This document shows positions 10,614 to 19,765 of a DNA stretch of 33,368 nt, piece by piece (position 1 is the first letter of the stretch; each line of letters starts with the position of its first letter). Position numbers and translations under genes: made by a program. The notes beneath the pieces were generated by a model. That model did not search any database and had not been told where the DNA came from. It saw nothing but the letters and a program-made list of their open reading frames with translations. This DNA comes from an uncultured Leptolyngbya sp. (GTDB lineage: Bacteria; Cyanobacteriota; Cyanobacteriia; Phormidesmidales; Phormidesmidaceae). The DNA lies in contig CALBPH010000840.1 of assembly GCA_937899365.1 (NCBI GenBank), positions 1 to 33,368 of the forward strand, given 5' to 3'.

Positions 10614-11467
10614 GCCTGCAGATGTGCGCTGTGATTTTTGAGTTTCACCTCATCATATCTGTTTGTGATCTGGCTTGATTGCCGCAGCCCCGATTGCTCT
10701 AAGAGAGCTGCCAGCCAACGCTTAGCCTCCGGACGTAACGGCGGAATGGGATCCCGTTCGTAATTGATGGAAAAATTGTAGGTGGAGCCGGCATAGGTAT
10801 CATTCAACGCCTTTTTGAGGTCAACCGTACAGGAAGCTTGAGCATCCTTTCCGTCTTGGGGACGGCTCAGGGGCAACGTGAGCGGCGGAATGGGGGCATT
10901 AACCTGCCACGTATACAATTCGGCCTTAGGGCGCTGATCGCTACGACTCACCAAAACTTGATAATCGGTATCGCTGGGACCATAGGCAGAAATGGGCTCC
11001 CATCCCCTCAATAAATCGATTTCAACAAAATGGGTGTCGCTGCCGAAAATGGCCTCGCAGCGTTGTTCATAGTTTTCTCGACCACGCCCTGGGCGTTTTT
11101 TCTGCGGTGTGAGAACTTCGACAATGGTGACCGTTGTGCCAATTTGGTGATCAACGACTTCTATATAGTCTTCTTTGATTGTTTGAGGCACCGCAATGTA
11201 AGTGGGAATAGGCTGCTGGGAGGCCGAACCATTTATACCGTTTGCGGCGGTTGAACCATGATCACAATTTGCTTGAGCCGACTGCTCTACCACAAGGCTA
11301 TCTTCACCGCTGACACGATAGACCCGTTTGCGAATAATGATGTTATATCGGTCAGAGACTTCCTTCTGTAGAAGGTTGGCCAATGCGGTGACAAACCGTG
11401 GATGAATCGTGGGCCAAAGGTCGGGATGTTCCAGGTAAGGGTTCATGCCGGGAAACATGTCAGGCAT
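10610..11467 (-). CDS. DUF4058-like family protein
   Basis: MPDMFPGMNPYLEHPDLWPTIHPRFVTALANLL and VTIVEVLTPQKKRPGRGRENYEQRCEAIFGSDTHFVEIDLLRG resemble the cyanobacterial DUF4058 family. Confidence 0.75.
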   Translation of the reverse strand: MPDMFPGMNPYLEHPDLWPTIHPRFVTALANLLQKEVSDRYNIIIRKRVYRVSGEDSLVVEQSAQANCDHGSTAANGINGSASQQPIPTYIAVPQTIKEDYIEVVDHQIGTTVTIVEVLTPQKKRPGRGRENYEQRCEAIFGSDTHFVEIDLLRGWEPISAYGPSDTDYQVLVSRSDQRPKAELYTWQVNAPIPPLTLPLSRPQDGKDAQASCTVDLKKALNDTYAGSTYNFSINYERDPIPPLRPEAKRWLAALLEQSGLRQSSQITNRYDEVKLKNHSAHLQA

Positions 11468-11564
11468 TAAAAAACCTCTAGATGGTCAGTGATTGAGTTT
11501 TTGTAGCAAACCAGACTCGTGGTACATAAACCGTTAGGTCCTGTTGCTAACCAAACGGCCTGAA

Positions 11565-11617
11565 GAAATGAACTTCATGGAATTCTAACAAGTAGACCCG
11601 TCCATAACGTTCATTTC
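11565..11617. repeat. 9-bp perfect inverted repeat (GAAATGAAC / GTTCATTTC) with a 35-nt spacer
   Basis: Arms at 11565-11573 and 11609-11617. Confidence 0.7.
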
Positions 11618-11690
11618 AGTTCATAGTTACGGGCATTTTAGCGTAAGGATAATCCAATGCAACCGTTGATATTGGATCCCTGTTGAAGGT

Positions 11691-11772
11691 AAAGATTTTA
11701 TAAAGCTGCGAGTGGTGTTTAGAGCGGGGATAGGTTAAACATAGGTAACCTTTAGGACTTCATAAAATCTTT
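11691..11772. other. Strong intergenic hairpin: 15-bp arms with one mismatch enclosing 52 nt that contain a smaller hairpin
   Basis: AAAGATTTTATaAAG (11691-11705) pairs with CTTcATAAAATCTTT (11758-11772). Inner AGGTTA...TAACCT. Confidence 0.6.
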
Positions 11773-11875
11773 TCATAGGGCCCATTGGCCAAACAGGATA
11801 TTAGTAAGAATTATTTGGCACTTGATAACGCAAAAACATCAGACTGCTAGTCAACACAAGGTGAATTGGTGAATT

Positions 11876-12298
11876 ATGGACGTTTCGAGTAACGGATGGA
11901 TAGTACTAGCGGTCATGGTAGCCATTCTAGGTATCGGTGGAGGTGCGATCGCAACCACGACGCTACAGCCCCTAGGGCAGCAAATTCCTTTTACAACTCC
12001 GATTAGCGACCTTTCCACACCCATTAGTGGAGAAGCTCGTCATCAGTTTAATCAAGGGGTATTGGCCTATCGAGAGGGTGCCTATGCCAGAGCCACTGAT
12101 TGTTTTACCAAAGTGCTGGACTGTGAGCCGGCCCTGGCCGAAGCACTGCACAATCGAGCTCGAGCCCAGGCAAACTTAGCGAAAAAGCAAGACGCGGTGG
12201 CCGACTTTATCGCCGCCAGTGATATTTATGATCGCCAGGGAACTAAATCAGGTATCGATTGGAAGAATACTGACCTAGATGTACTGGCAAAGCTATAG
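11876..12298 (+). CDS. Small TPR-containing protein with N-terminal membrane/signal segment
   Basis: Hydrophobic N-terminus, then FNQGVLAYREGAYARATDCFTKVLDCEPALAEALHNRARAQANLAKKQDAVADFIAA. Confidence 0.75.
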   Translation: MDVSSNGWIVLAVMVAILGIGGGAIATTTLQPLGQQIPFTTPISDLSTPISGEARHQFNQGVLAYREGAYARATDCFTKVLDCEPALAEALHNRARAQANLAKKQDAVADFIAASDIYDRQGTKSGIDWKNTDLDVLAKL

Positions 12299-12530
12299 GG
12301 CTGATCTGCATAACCATAAGCATTTTGATCGGCACTCCAATCACGGGGTTCCAGCCATTGGTATTTGAAACAAGGTTTTGGGTATTCCTGTAAAAAGGAT
12401 TTGAAGTTGTAGTGAATGCCCATTTCGGCCGATCGTTTGACCAGCAAATTTTGTTAAATTGCAGACACATTGAGGGGTGTCCATAGCTATGGTGCCTTTC
12501 GCTACATCAGCTAGCGATAATCTCAATGGT
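12250..12530 (-). pseudogene. Possible frameshifted remnant of an unidentified protein gene
   Basis: Two overlapping minus frames both look protein-like: ...LADVAKGTIAMDTPQCVCNLTKFA and LVKRSAEMGIHYNFKSFLQEYPKPCFKYQWLEPRDWSADQNAYGYADQPYSF. Family not recognised. Confidence 0.3.
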
Positions 12531-12669
12531 CCCCGAGTAGTCTATTACACACCGTATTTTTAAGGGACATCACTCAACTAGCGCTATGGATAAAGTCTTG
12601 GCTTTTGAAAAGCGTATGGGTTACCAACATTTCCAACTTGTATTGGTGTTTTATTAGTTCATAAGTATT

Positions 12670-13638
12670 ATGCGAATTTTAGTCACCGGTGGAGCCGGGT
12701 TCATTGGTTCACATCTAATTGATCGACTGATGGGCGAAAACCATGAGGTGATCTGTTTAGATAACTTCTACACAGGACGCAAGCAGAACGTTCTTCAGTG
12801 GTTGAATCACCCCCATTTCGAACTGATTCGGCACGATGTGACCGAACCGATTCGGTTAGAGGTGGACCAAATTTATCATTTAGCCTGCCCTGCTTCACCG
12901 GTCCATTATCAATACAATCCGGTTAAAACCATCAAAACTAACGTGATGGGCACGCTTAATATGCTGGGATTGGCCAAACGTGTCAAAGCCAGATTTTTCC
13001 TAGCCTCTACGTCTGAAGTGTATGGCGATCCTGAAGTACATCCTCAACCTGAGGAATATCGGGGTAGCGTCAATACCATTGGTATTCGCAGCTGTTACGA
13101 CGAAGGTAAGCGGGTCGCTGAAACCCTAGCCTTTGACTACCACCGCCAGAATGATGTGGACATCCGAGTAGTCAGAATTTTTAATACCTATGGACCTCGG
13201 ATGCTGGAAAACGATGGTCGAGTCGTGAGTAACTTTATTGTGCAAGCGCTACAGGGTATTCCCTTAACAGTCTATGGCGATGGGTCCCAAACCCGTAGTT
13301 TTTGCTACGTTTCTGACCTAGTAGATGGGTTTATTCGGCTTATGAATGGCGACTATATTGGCCCAATGAATTTGGGGAACCCAGGTGAGTACACCATTTT
13401 AGAGCTCGCTCAGTCTGATCAGAAAATGATTAACCCTGATGCTGAACTGAAATATGAGCCCTTACCCCAGGATGATCCGCGTCGTCGTCAGCCTGATATC
13501 ACCAAGGCTAAAAGTATGTTGAATTGGGAACCAACAGTTCCTCTAAACGAGGGATTAGAGCTTACCATCGCCGACTTTAAAGCACGTCTAGACGCAGCGG
13601 GTAAACTGGCAGTACCCACGCCAGCAAAATCGTCCTAG
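12670..13638 (+). CDS. uxs: NAD-dependent UDP-glucuronate decarboxylase (UDP-xylose synthase-like SDR)
   Basis: [85 protein letters not shown]. Confidence 0.85.
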   Translation: MRILVTGGAGFIGSHLIDRLMGENHEVICLDNFYTGRKQNVLQWLNHPHFELIRHDVTEPIRLEVDQIYHLACPASPVHYQYNPVKTIKTNVMGTLNMLGLAKRVKARFFLASTSEVYGDPEVHPQPEEYRGSVNTIGIRSCYDEGKRVAETLAFDYHRQNDVDIRVVRIFNTYGPRMLENDGRVVSNFIVQALQGIPLTVYGDGSQTRSFCYVSDLVDGFIRLMNGDYIGPMNLGNPGEYTILELAQSDQKMINPDAELKYEPLPQDDPRRRQPDITKAKSMLNWEPTVPLNEGLELTIADFKARLDAAGKLAVPTPAKSS

Positions 13639-13775
13639 CGATCGATTTGCTAACTATGGATTGTCCCCTTGGCATGGCTATGTCAAGGGGGTTACGGGTT
13701 TGAGCAGCAGGCTTGGGCTAACACCACTTAGGTTTAATTTTCACTGGATCTATCTTTTAAGTAAGGAGTATTTAT

Positions 13776-15155
13776 ATGCGTGTTTGCGTTATTGGTACGG
13801 GCTATGTTGGCTTGGTTACAGGGGTGTGTCTGTCCCACATTGGCCATGAGGTGATTTGCGTTGATAACAATGCAGAAAAGGTCAAACTGATGCAGTCAGG
13901 CCAATCCCCCATTTTTGAGCCGGGACTGTCTGAGCTAATGCAATCTTCGATGGAGGCAGGTCGCCTCACATTCACTACTGATCTTGGGGCAGGTGTGTCC
14001 CATGGCGATATTCTATTTATCGCTGTGGGTACGCCGCCTCTGCCAACTGGGGAAAGCGACACTCGCTATGTTGAAGCCGTGGCCCGTGGCATCGGTGAGA
14101 ACCTCAACGGTGGCTATAAGGTGATCGTCAATAAATCCACAGTTCCCATTGGTTCTGGCGACTGGGTACGGATGATTGTGATGGATGGCATGGCTGAGCG
14201 TCAGCAGGTCCCCGTCGGAGCGGGTGCCCCCGTTGATAAACCGGAAACGCCTCCCTTTGATGTGGTTAGCAACCCAGAATTTCTGCGGGAAGGCTCTGCG
14301 GTTTATGACACCTTCAACCCCGATCGGATTGTGCTAGGTGGCAGTAACCCCAAGGCCATTGCCATGATGAAGGAGCTGTATGAGCCCATCGTGGAACGTA
14401 CATTTGCTGAGGATCAATCTGCTCCCCAGGTCCCGATCTTGGTCACTGATCTAAGCTCGGCGGAAATGGTTAAGTATGCGTCGAACGCATTTTTGGCGAC
14501 GAAAATCAGCTTCATTAACGAAGTGGCTAACATTTGCGATCGCGTCGGTGCGGATGTGGTGCAAGTGGCCCAAGGAATTGGTTTAGATTCCCGCATTGGT
14601 AGCAAGTTTCTTCAAGCCGGCATTGGCTGGGGTGGTTCCTGCTTCCCCAAAGATGTGTCGGCGTTGGTGCATACGGCTGATGACTATGGCTACGAAGCAC
14701 AGCTGCTCAAATCCACCATCGATGTCAATACCCGACAGCGCCTGCTATCCCTAGAAAAGCTGCAGCAGATACTGAAAATCTTGAAGGGTAAGACCGTGGG
14801 TCTGCTGGGTCTAACCTTTAAGCCCGATACGGACGACATGCGTGATGCGCCTTCTCTGATTTTGATTGAGCACTTAAATCGCTTGGGTGCCAAAGTCAAA
14901 GCGTACGATCCAATTGTTTCCCAAAGTGGCATGCGCAATGGCATGACGGGTGTCATTGTAGAAACCGATGTTGAGCGTCTGGCCGATGGCTGCGATGCTC
15001 TGGTGCTGGTGACCGACTGGAAACAGTTTCAGGATTTGGACTACACCAAGATGGCTGGGCTGATGAATACACCTAACCTGATTGACGGTCGTAATTTCCT
15101 AGACCGCAAAGCGCTGGAAGCAGCTGGCTTTACCTACAGTGGTGTAGGTCATTAA
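13776..15155 (+). CDS. ugd: UDP-glucose 6-dehydrogenase
   Basis: MRVCVIGTGYVGLVTGVCLSHIGHEV, NPEFLREGSAV, GIGWGGSCFPKDVSALVH, LLGLTFKPDTDDMRDAPS. Confidence 0.95.
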   Translation: MRVCVIGTGYVGLVTGVCLSHIGHEVICVDNNAEKVKLMQSGQSPIFEPGLSELMQSSMEAGRLTFTTDLGAGVSHGDILFIAVGTPPLPTGESDTRYVEAVARGIGENLNGGYKVIVNKSTVPIGSGDWVRMIVMDGMAERQQVPVGAGAPVDKPETPPFDVVSNPEFLREGSAVYDTFNPDRIVLGGSNPKAIAMMKELYEPIVERTFAEDQSAPQVPILVTDLSSAEMVKYASNAFLATKISFINEVANICDRVGADVVQVAQGIGLDSRIGSKFLQAGIGWGGSCFPKDVSALVHTADDYGYEAQLLKSTIDVNTRQRLLSLEKLQQILKILKGKTVGLLGLTFKPDTDDMRDAPSLILIEHLNRLGAKVKAYDPIVSQSGMRNGMTGVIVETDVERLADGCDALVLVTDWKQFQDLDYTKMAGLMNTPNLIDGRNFLDRKALEAAGFTYSGVGH

Positions 15156-15202
15156 AACGCTTAGGTTGGCTGTAGCCAGTAGCTCCGAGTAAATAGAGAC
15201 CC

Positions 15203-15235
15203 AAAAGGCTGGTTACCAAACCAGCCTTTTAGATT
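15203..15235 (+). terminator. Rho-independent-like hairpin after ugd
   Basis: AAAAGGCTGGTT-ACCA-AACCAGCCTTTT; perfect 12-bp stem. Confidence 0.85.
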
Positions 15236-15245
15236 TAAAGAGTTA

Positions 15246-15335
15246 GCGTTGCTGATCCTCGGGATGATTTTATCTGCAAGATGCTGTCCTATGGGCATAT
15301 CGGACCGCTCGGTTCATCCTCTAAATCAGCAACGG
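15246..15335 (+). repeat. MITE-like element, copy 1 (about 90 bp, terminal inverted repeats)
   Basis: Begins gcgttgctgatcctcgggatga. Ends tcatcctctaaatcagcaacgg, the inverted complement apart from a short mismatched segment. Confidence 0.8.
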
Positions 15336-15412
15336 CAAAAAGCTTGTTTGTATGGCCAACCTCCTGTTTTGTGGACGACGGGCACAACGCCGTAGACCTA
15401 TTATCAGGGAAA

Positions 15413-15874
15413 TTAATTTCTACCATCGGGCGAAGCCCAGCGATCAAGGGCACGCTTCCCCCCCCAGCGCGCTACGATCTCATCATCATAGTCATCGGCC
15501 AGGCGTACCACTGTAGTAACGGAATGCTTTAGCTCGATGCGATCGCAGGTAGAGCCCACTAAGCTGTGTTCAAAGACAATATCGTCTTCACTGTCGAGGG
15601 CAAAGCGCCCAAACAAGATATTATCGTTCGCCCTCAGTAGATAGTAGGAAAGTTCAGACGTTGCATCTACATCGGTCACCACATAGGAGCGAGTGGTAAT
15701 CAGAGCCTCATTTTCGCCCCAGGGCACAACCCGAGTAGAGGCCACGGCAGACCCAATAGTAATAATAAATAATGGTTCATCTTCGAAGGCTACCGTTGCC
15801 TCCCCAAATAACTCATCCATCCAGGGAGCAATGCGGTCGTAGCAGGTTTTCTGGGCTGAACTTTGAAAATCCAT
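15413..15874 (-). CDS. YbjN-domain-like protein
   Basis: 153-aa acidic protein: WMDELFGEATVAFEDEPLFIITIGSAVASTRVVPWGENEALITTRSYVVTDVDATSELSYYLLRANDNILFGRFALDSEDDIVFEHSLVG. Confidence 0.65.
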   Translation of the reverse strand: MDFQSSAQKTCYDRIAPWMDELFGEATVAFEDEPLFIITIGSAVASTRVVPWGENEALITTRSYVVTDVDATSELSYYLLRANDNILFGRFALDSEDDIVFEHSLVGSTCDRIELKHSVTTVVRLADDYDDEIVARWGGKRALDRWASPDGRN

Positions 15875-15992
15875 GAAGCGGCAGCAAAATTGACAACGGG
15901 GGGAGACGGGAGAGGAGCGGCAATGCCTCCAAATAATATTCTCTCATCTATGTTTTACCGGTACTGAAAAGTTTCTTGATGCTGTACGGCAA

Positions 15993-16092
15993 GCATTGCC
16001 GGTTTAGGGTGAGAATCGCCCCGTGGGGGCCGCCCCGATACTGGGCAGATCCAATACTGGGCAGATAGAATCATACCGGGAATCAGAAACGC
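15993..16092 (-). repeat. MITE-like element, copy 2 (diverged, inverted relative to copy 1)
   Basis: cattgccggtttagggt ... gcagatagaatcataccgggaatcagaaacgcc matches copy 3 and the reverse complement of copy 1. Contains a local duplication of atactgggcagat. Confidence 0.65.
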
Positions 16093-16160
16093 CGTATGGA
16101 CAGTATTAGACTTAGAGAGCCAGCGGTGATTAGATAAAGTCCTACGTTGACCCATTTACA

Positions 16161-17576
16161 TTGATCCATTTGCCTAATTCCTCGTCATCAGCCCAGACAC
16201 CGGCAGAGTTTGAACAGCTTGACATCTATTATGGACAAGCCCAAGCTAGCTTGCAGCAGGTGATTGATGGGTTGGATTTGACACCCCGAGAGCGGGAGGG
16301 GCTACAGCCTGAAATTGATAACCTGCTGGGACTGCAGAAAAAGCTGGAGCAGGGAACCTTACACCTAGCTGTATTTGGCATGGTGGGTCGGGGTAAATCG
16401 TCGTTACTCAATGCGCTTATTGGTCAACCTTTGTTTATCACAGGTCCACTCCATGGTGTTACCCAAGATGTAACTAGCGTGGACTGGCAGGTGCTCAATT
16501 CTACCGATGATGGCGCTGTACAGCGGGTATCTTTGACGGATAAGACAAACAAAACTAGCTCTGGTGTTGAGTTAATTGATACTCCAGGGATTGATGAGGT
16601 GGGGGGTGAACAACGCCAGCTGTTGGCAGAACGGGTCGCCCAACAGAGTGATTTAGTCCTCTTTGTCGTTGCCGCCGATTTAACCCAGGTCGAATACGAT
16701 GCCCTAGGGTGGCTGCGCCAGGTCGGTAAACCGATTTTGCTGGTTTTTAATAAAGCCGATCAGTATTCTCTAGAAGAACAGGCATTGTTACTAGAGAAAA
16801 TACGGCAGCGAGTCATGCACTTGAGCATTTTGCCTGAGGATATTGTGCTGGCAGCTGCGGCCCCTCTACAGGCAACCGTGGTGTACACCGACGGTGTGCG
16901 TCAACACCGTCGCACCCGAGGCACCCCCGATATTCAGACCCTCAAGTTAAAAATTTTAGATGTATTGGAACAGGAGGGGAAAGCCTTAATTGCGCTCAAC
17001 ACCCTCTTGTAATCAGATGATATCCAAGCCAAGCTGGTTGAACGCAAGCTAGATATTCGTCAGCGGCGGGCCGATGATGTGATTTGGCAGACGGCGTTAG
17101 CTAAAGCCGTAGCGGTAGCGGTAAACCCTATATTGCTGGCCGATGTTGTCGGTGGCGCAGCGGTGGATCTGGGCCTGGTGGTGAGTCTGTCAAAACTCTA
17201 TGGATTACCGATGACTCAGCAAGAGTCTCTGAAGCTTTTACAGACAATTGCGATCGCAACCGGCAGCCTTTCCCTTAGCGAATTACTCATTACCCTGGGC
17301 CTCAGCTCCCTAAAGGGAATTTTAGGAGCCGCGGGTCTAGCCACGGGGGGCCTAAGCCTAGCACCCTACTTTTCAGTGGCCCTGACCCAGGCCACCGTAG
17401 CCGGTGTTGCCACCTATGCCATTGGCCAAGTAACACGCACCTATTAAGTTAACGGTGCAAGCTGGGGAGAACAGGGGCCAAAAGCGGCAATTGCCAAAAT
17501 TGTCAGTGAGCTGGACGAAGCATCGATTATGGCTCGCCTTAAGCAAGAACTTAAACAGAAACTCCATCGCAGTTAG
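16161..17576 (+). pseudogene. Dynamin/Era-like GTPase with C-terminal DUF697-like membrane region, interrupted by TAA at 17010-17012 and 17445-17447
   Basis: G1 GMVGRGKSS, G3 DTPGID, G4 NKAD. Same frame continues SDDIQAKLVERKLDIRQRRADDVIWQ... and, after the second TAA, VNGASWGEQGPKAAIAKIVSELDEASIMARLKQELKQKLHRS to TAG at 17574. Confidence 0.8.
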
Positions 17577-17826
17577 GTCTGCCTGTTTTTTTGATAACTT
17601 TTTTGATAAAAAAGCCTGCTCGACATTGAACTTTGTGACTTAGTTTTAGGAAACTATACGTTCCGACAAACTGGCTTGAGCTGGCGCTTCTCTGCCGATA
17701 GACTGTATCGGTCGACTATTTCGCATCCAATATTTTGTATTGCATCTGTCGATTGCTATAGTCCCGCTGTAGTCTCTAAGTGCCTCGCAGCGTTGTCCTT
17801 CGCACAGTCCCTTTTACCAATTGCCC

Positions 17827-18549
17827 ATGCAACGGTTTACCGTCGAAGTCATTTCCCAAACCCCCAATCCCCAACAGACTATTTATGCTGCAATGCATCA
17901 AGACTATGCCGAGGGGTTTGTATGGAATGATCGCCAAGATTGGCCCTCTGAAGAAAAATGCGGTGACTTGGTGATTCGAAATTTACTCAAGGGGGGTCGA
18001 GGCCATTATGGCCCCCTAGAGCATCCCCAGATTGTCCTAAATTGCGGATGGCTGCCCCATTCCACCATGCAGCAAATCCGCACCCATCGCGTGGGGGTTT
18101 CATTCGATGTGCAATCTTTTCGCTACACGGGATCTCGGATTTTAGACGTGGTGTCTGGCAAACGGACGGTAGACGAAGTTTTTTATCTGCGACCCGTTGG
18201 CGACTATAGCGATCGCCAGGGGAAAAAATACACCTATACCGAAGAACTACGGCAGCAGGATCTTGACTGGTGTCTAAGCGCCTGCGATCGCTACAAAACC
18301 CGCATCGGGCAAGGGTTTTCTGAAGAGCATGCCCGGGGACTCATTCCGTTTGATGTCCGTCAGCACTGGGTCATGTCAGCCAATGTCCGTTCGCTGATGC
18401 ACTTGCTAGATTTACGCTGGAAGGCCGATGCCCAACTGGAAGCACAAAAGCTGTGCGAGGTGATGTGGCCCCATTTTCAAACATGGGTACCTGCGATCGC
18501 AACCTGGTATGAAACCACACGGCTCAAAAAGGCACGCCTTGCCCCCTAG
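17827..18549 (+). CDS. thyX: FAD-dependent thymidylate synthase ThyX
   Basis: RTHRVGVSFDVQSFRYTG is the ThyX RHR-type motif region. Conserved cyanobacterial ThyX features throughout. Confidence 0.92.
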   Translation: MQRFTVEVISQTPNPQQTIYAAMHQDYAEGFVWNDRQDWPSEEKCGDLVIRNLLKGGRGHYGPLEHPQIVLNCGWLPHSTMQQIRTHRVGVSFDVQSFRYTGSRILDVVSGKRTVDEVFYLRPVGDYSDRQGKKYTYTEELRQQDLDWCLSACDRYKTRIGQGFSEEHARGLIPFDVRQHWVMSANVRSLMHLLDLRWKADAQLEAQKLCEVMWPHFQTWVPAIATWYETTRLKKARLAP

Positions 18550-18732
18550 GGGCAGCCAAGCACTGCGGGAGCATTTTTTGGAAGAACTTTGCGATTCATT
18601 AACTTGAATGTATTAGTTCTCAATTTTGCTAACCCACCCTAAGAAGCCTTTCAATACCTTACACACCTCTGATAGTTCCAGTATGTCCCCATAAACTGAA
18701 ACTGCTGAAATAGGCCTAATAGGGAATGGCAT

Positions 18733-19116
18733 ATGGATAGCTCTAACGGTTACGTATTATTGCTAGGTCAGCATTTTGGCGCAGACCTAACGTTCCAGTC
18801 GCTTTCCAAACAGGTTCAAGGCAGGGTTTTTGTCGCCCAGTCAACCGAGCAAGCCGTCGCCCGCATCGAACAAAGTATTCCCTACTTGGTCATTCTCTCA
18901 GGGACTCATCAAAACTGGTCACCAGCCTTTGTAGATCAGTTAAGAGAGACTGTAAAACCATTAGGAACAACTATTGTTGCTTTAACCCAATCCCATGAAC
19001 CAAGCTGGTCACCACAAGAAGAGCACCCAGGAATTGATGGTTTTTTAGTTGAGCCCCTTAGTAAAGATGTCTTAAATCTATTAGTTGAATCAGCGGTTGC
19101 AAAAACAACTCTCTAG
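18733..19116 (+). CDS. Degenerate receiver-like (pseudo-receiver) protein
   Basis: CheY-like length and strand/helix rhythm (YVLLLGQHF...YLVILSGTH...TIVALTQ...GFLVEPLS), but the acidic pocket and phospho-Asp are not evident. Confidence 0.55.
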   Translation: MDSSNGYVLLLGQHFGADLTFQSLSKQVQGRVFVAQSTEQAVARIEQSIPYLVILSGTHQNWSPAFVDQLRETVKPLGTTIVALTQSHEPSWSPQEEHPGIDGFLVEPLSKDVLNLLVESAVAKTTL

Positions 19117-19271
19117 AGTAATAAGCCAGGTTTTAATTAAATACTCAACAATAAAAAACCGAGGGATAGCCCGGCAGCAGATTGATTGTGCAACCGTGGC
19201 AACAGTATATGAGTCGCTCTATGGAAACAGATATATTTTCATTCAACTGATGATTAATTGGTTTAAGAAAT

Positions 19272-19362
19272 GGCGTTGCTGGTTTAGGGTATAAACCGAG
19301 CGGCGAGATATGTGCTGTGCCAATAGTTAGCAGATAAATTCATACCGGGGATCAGTAACACC
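19272..19362 (-). repeat. MITE-like element, copy 3 (inverted orientation)
   Basis: ggcgttgctggtttagggtataaaccgagcgg ... gcagataaattcataccggggatcagtaacaccc, homologous to the reverse complement of copy 1. Confidence 0.75.
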
Positions 19363-19374
19363 CAAAAATTAAAT

Positions 19375-19464
19375 GACGTTGCTAATCCTCAAGATGGCTT
19401 TGTCTAAAAGATTTTGACCATCAACACCGTTAACAGAACAGCGCATCCCCTAAATTAGCAACAG
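19375..19464 (+). repeat. MITE-like element, copy 4
   Basis: gacgttgctaatcctcaagatgg ... gcgcatcccctaaattagcaacagc, with terminal inverted repeats like copy 1. Confidence 0.75.
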
Positions 19465-19489
19465 CGAAGATTTTTCTCGGCTTTAACCC

Positions 19490-19765
19490 GTGGTTTCCAA
19501 ATCAATCCAATCTCAGCCAATTAGACGATTTCAGTTTTGGCTAGACCAAGACCTACAAAGTGGCATGCGGTATCAGCATGCTCTTTTTCAACGAATATCT
19601 ACACTGGACTATAGTCAACGCCATCGGCTCTACCTACAGGCTAGTCAGTTTGCCCAACAGGGAGCCGATACCCTCATAACCTATGAAGATAGCTCCTGCC
19701 ATCTTTGGCTTAACCTCAGGCACAAATCGTCAGCCATAGCTGAGCAGCAACCCAACCCCCAGTAA
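19490..19765 (+). CDS. Hypothetical small protein
   Basis: 91-aa ORF with protein-like composition (RFQFWLDQDLQSGMRYQHALFQRISTLDYSQRHRLYLQASQFAQQ). No family recognised. Confidence 0.5.
   Translation: MVSKSIQSQPIRRFQFWLDQDLQSGMRYQHALFQRISTLDYSQRHRLYLQASQFAQQGADTLITYEDSSCHLWLNLRHKSSAIAEQQPNPQ

Noticed and set aside
11030-11254. Plus-strand 74-aa ORF opposite the DUF4058-like gene
   Set aside because: Antisense shadow of a well-supported minus-strand CDS.
17581-17615. CTTTTTTGATAAAAAAG inverted repeat as a specific regulatory element
   Set aside because: Low-complexity A/T tract after the GTPase gene. It could be a weak terminator, but evidence is too thin.
17676-17974. Small plus-strand ORFs overlapping the thyX start
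   Set aside because: They overlap ThyX out of frame or read non-coding spacer, with no conserved features.
15246-19464. CRISPR array
   Set aside because: Repeats are ~90 bp, inverted, irregularly spaced and intergenic, with no regular spacers or cas genes. They fit a MITE family.
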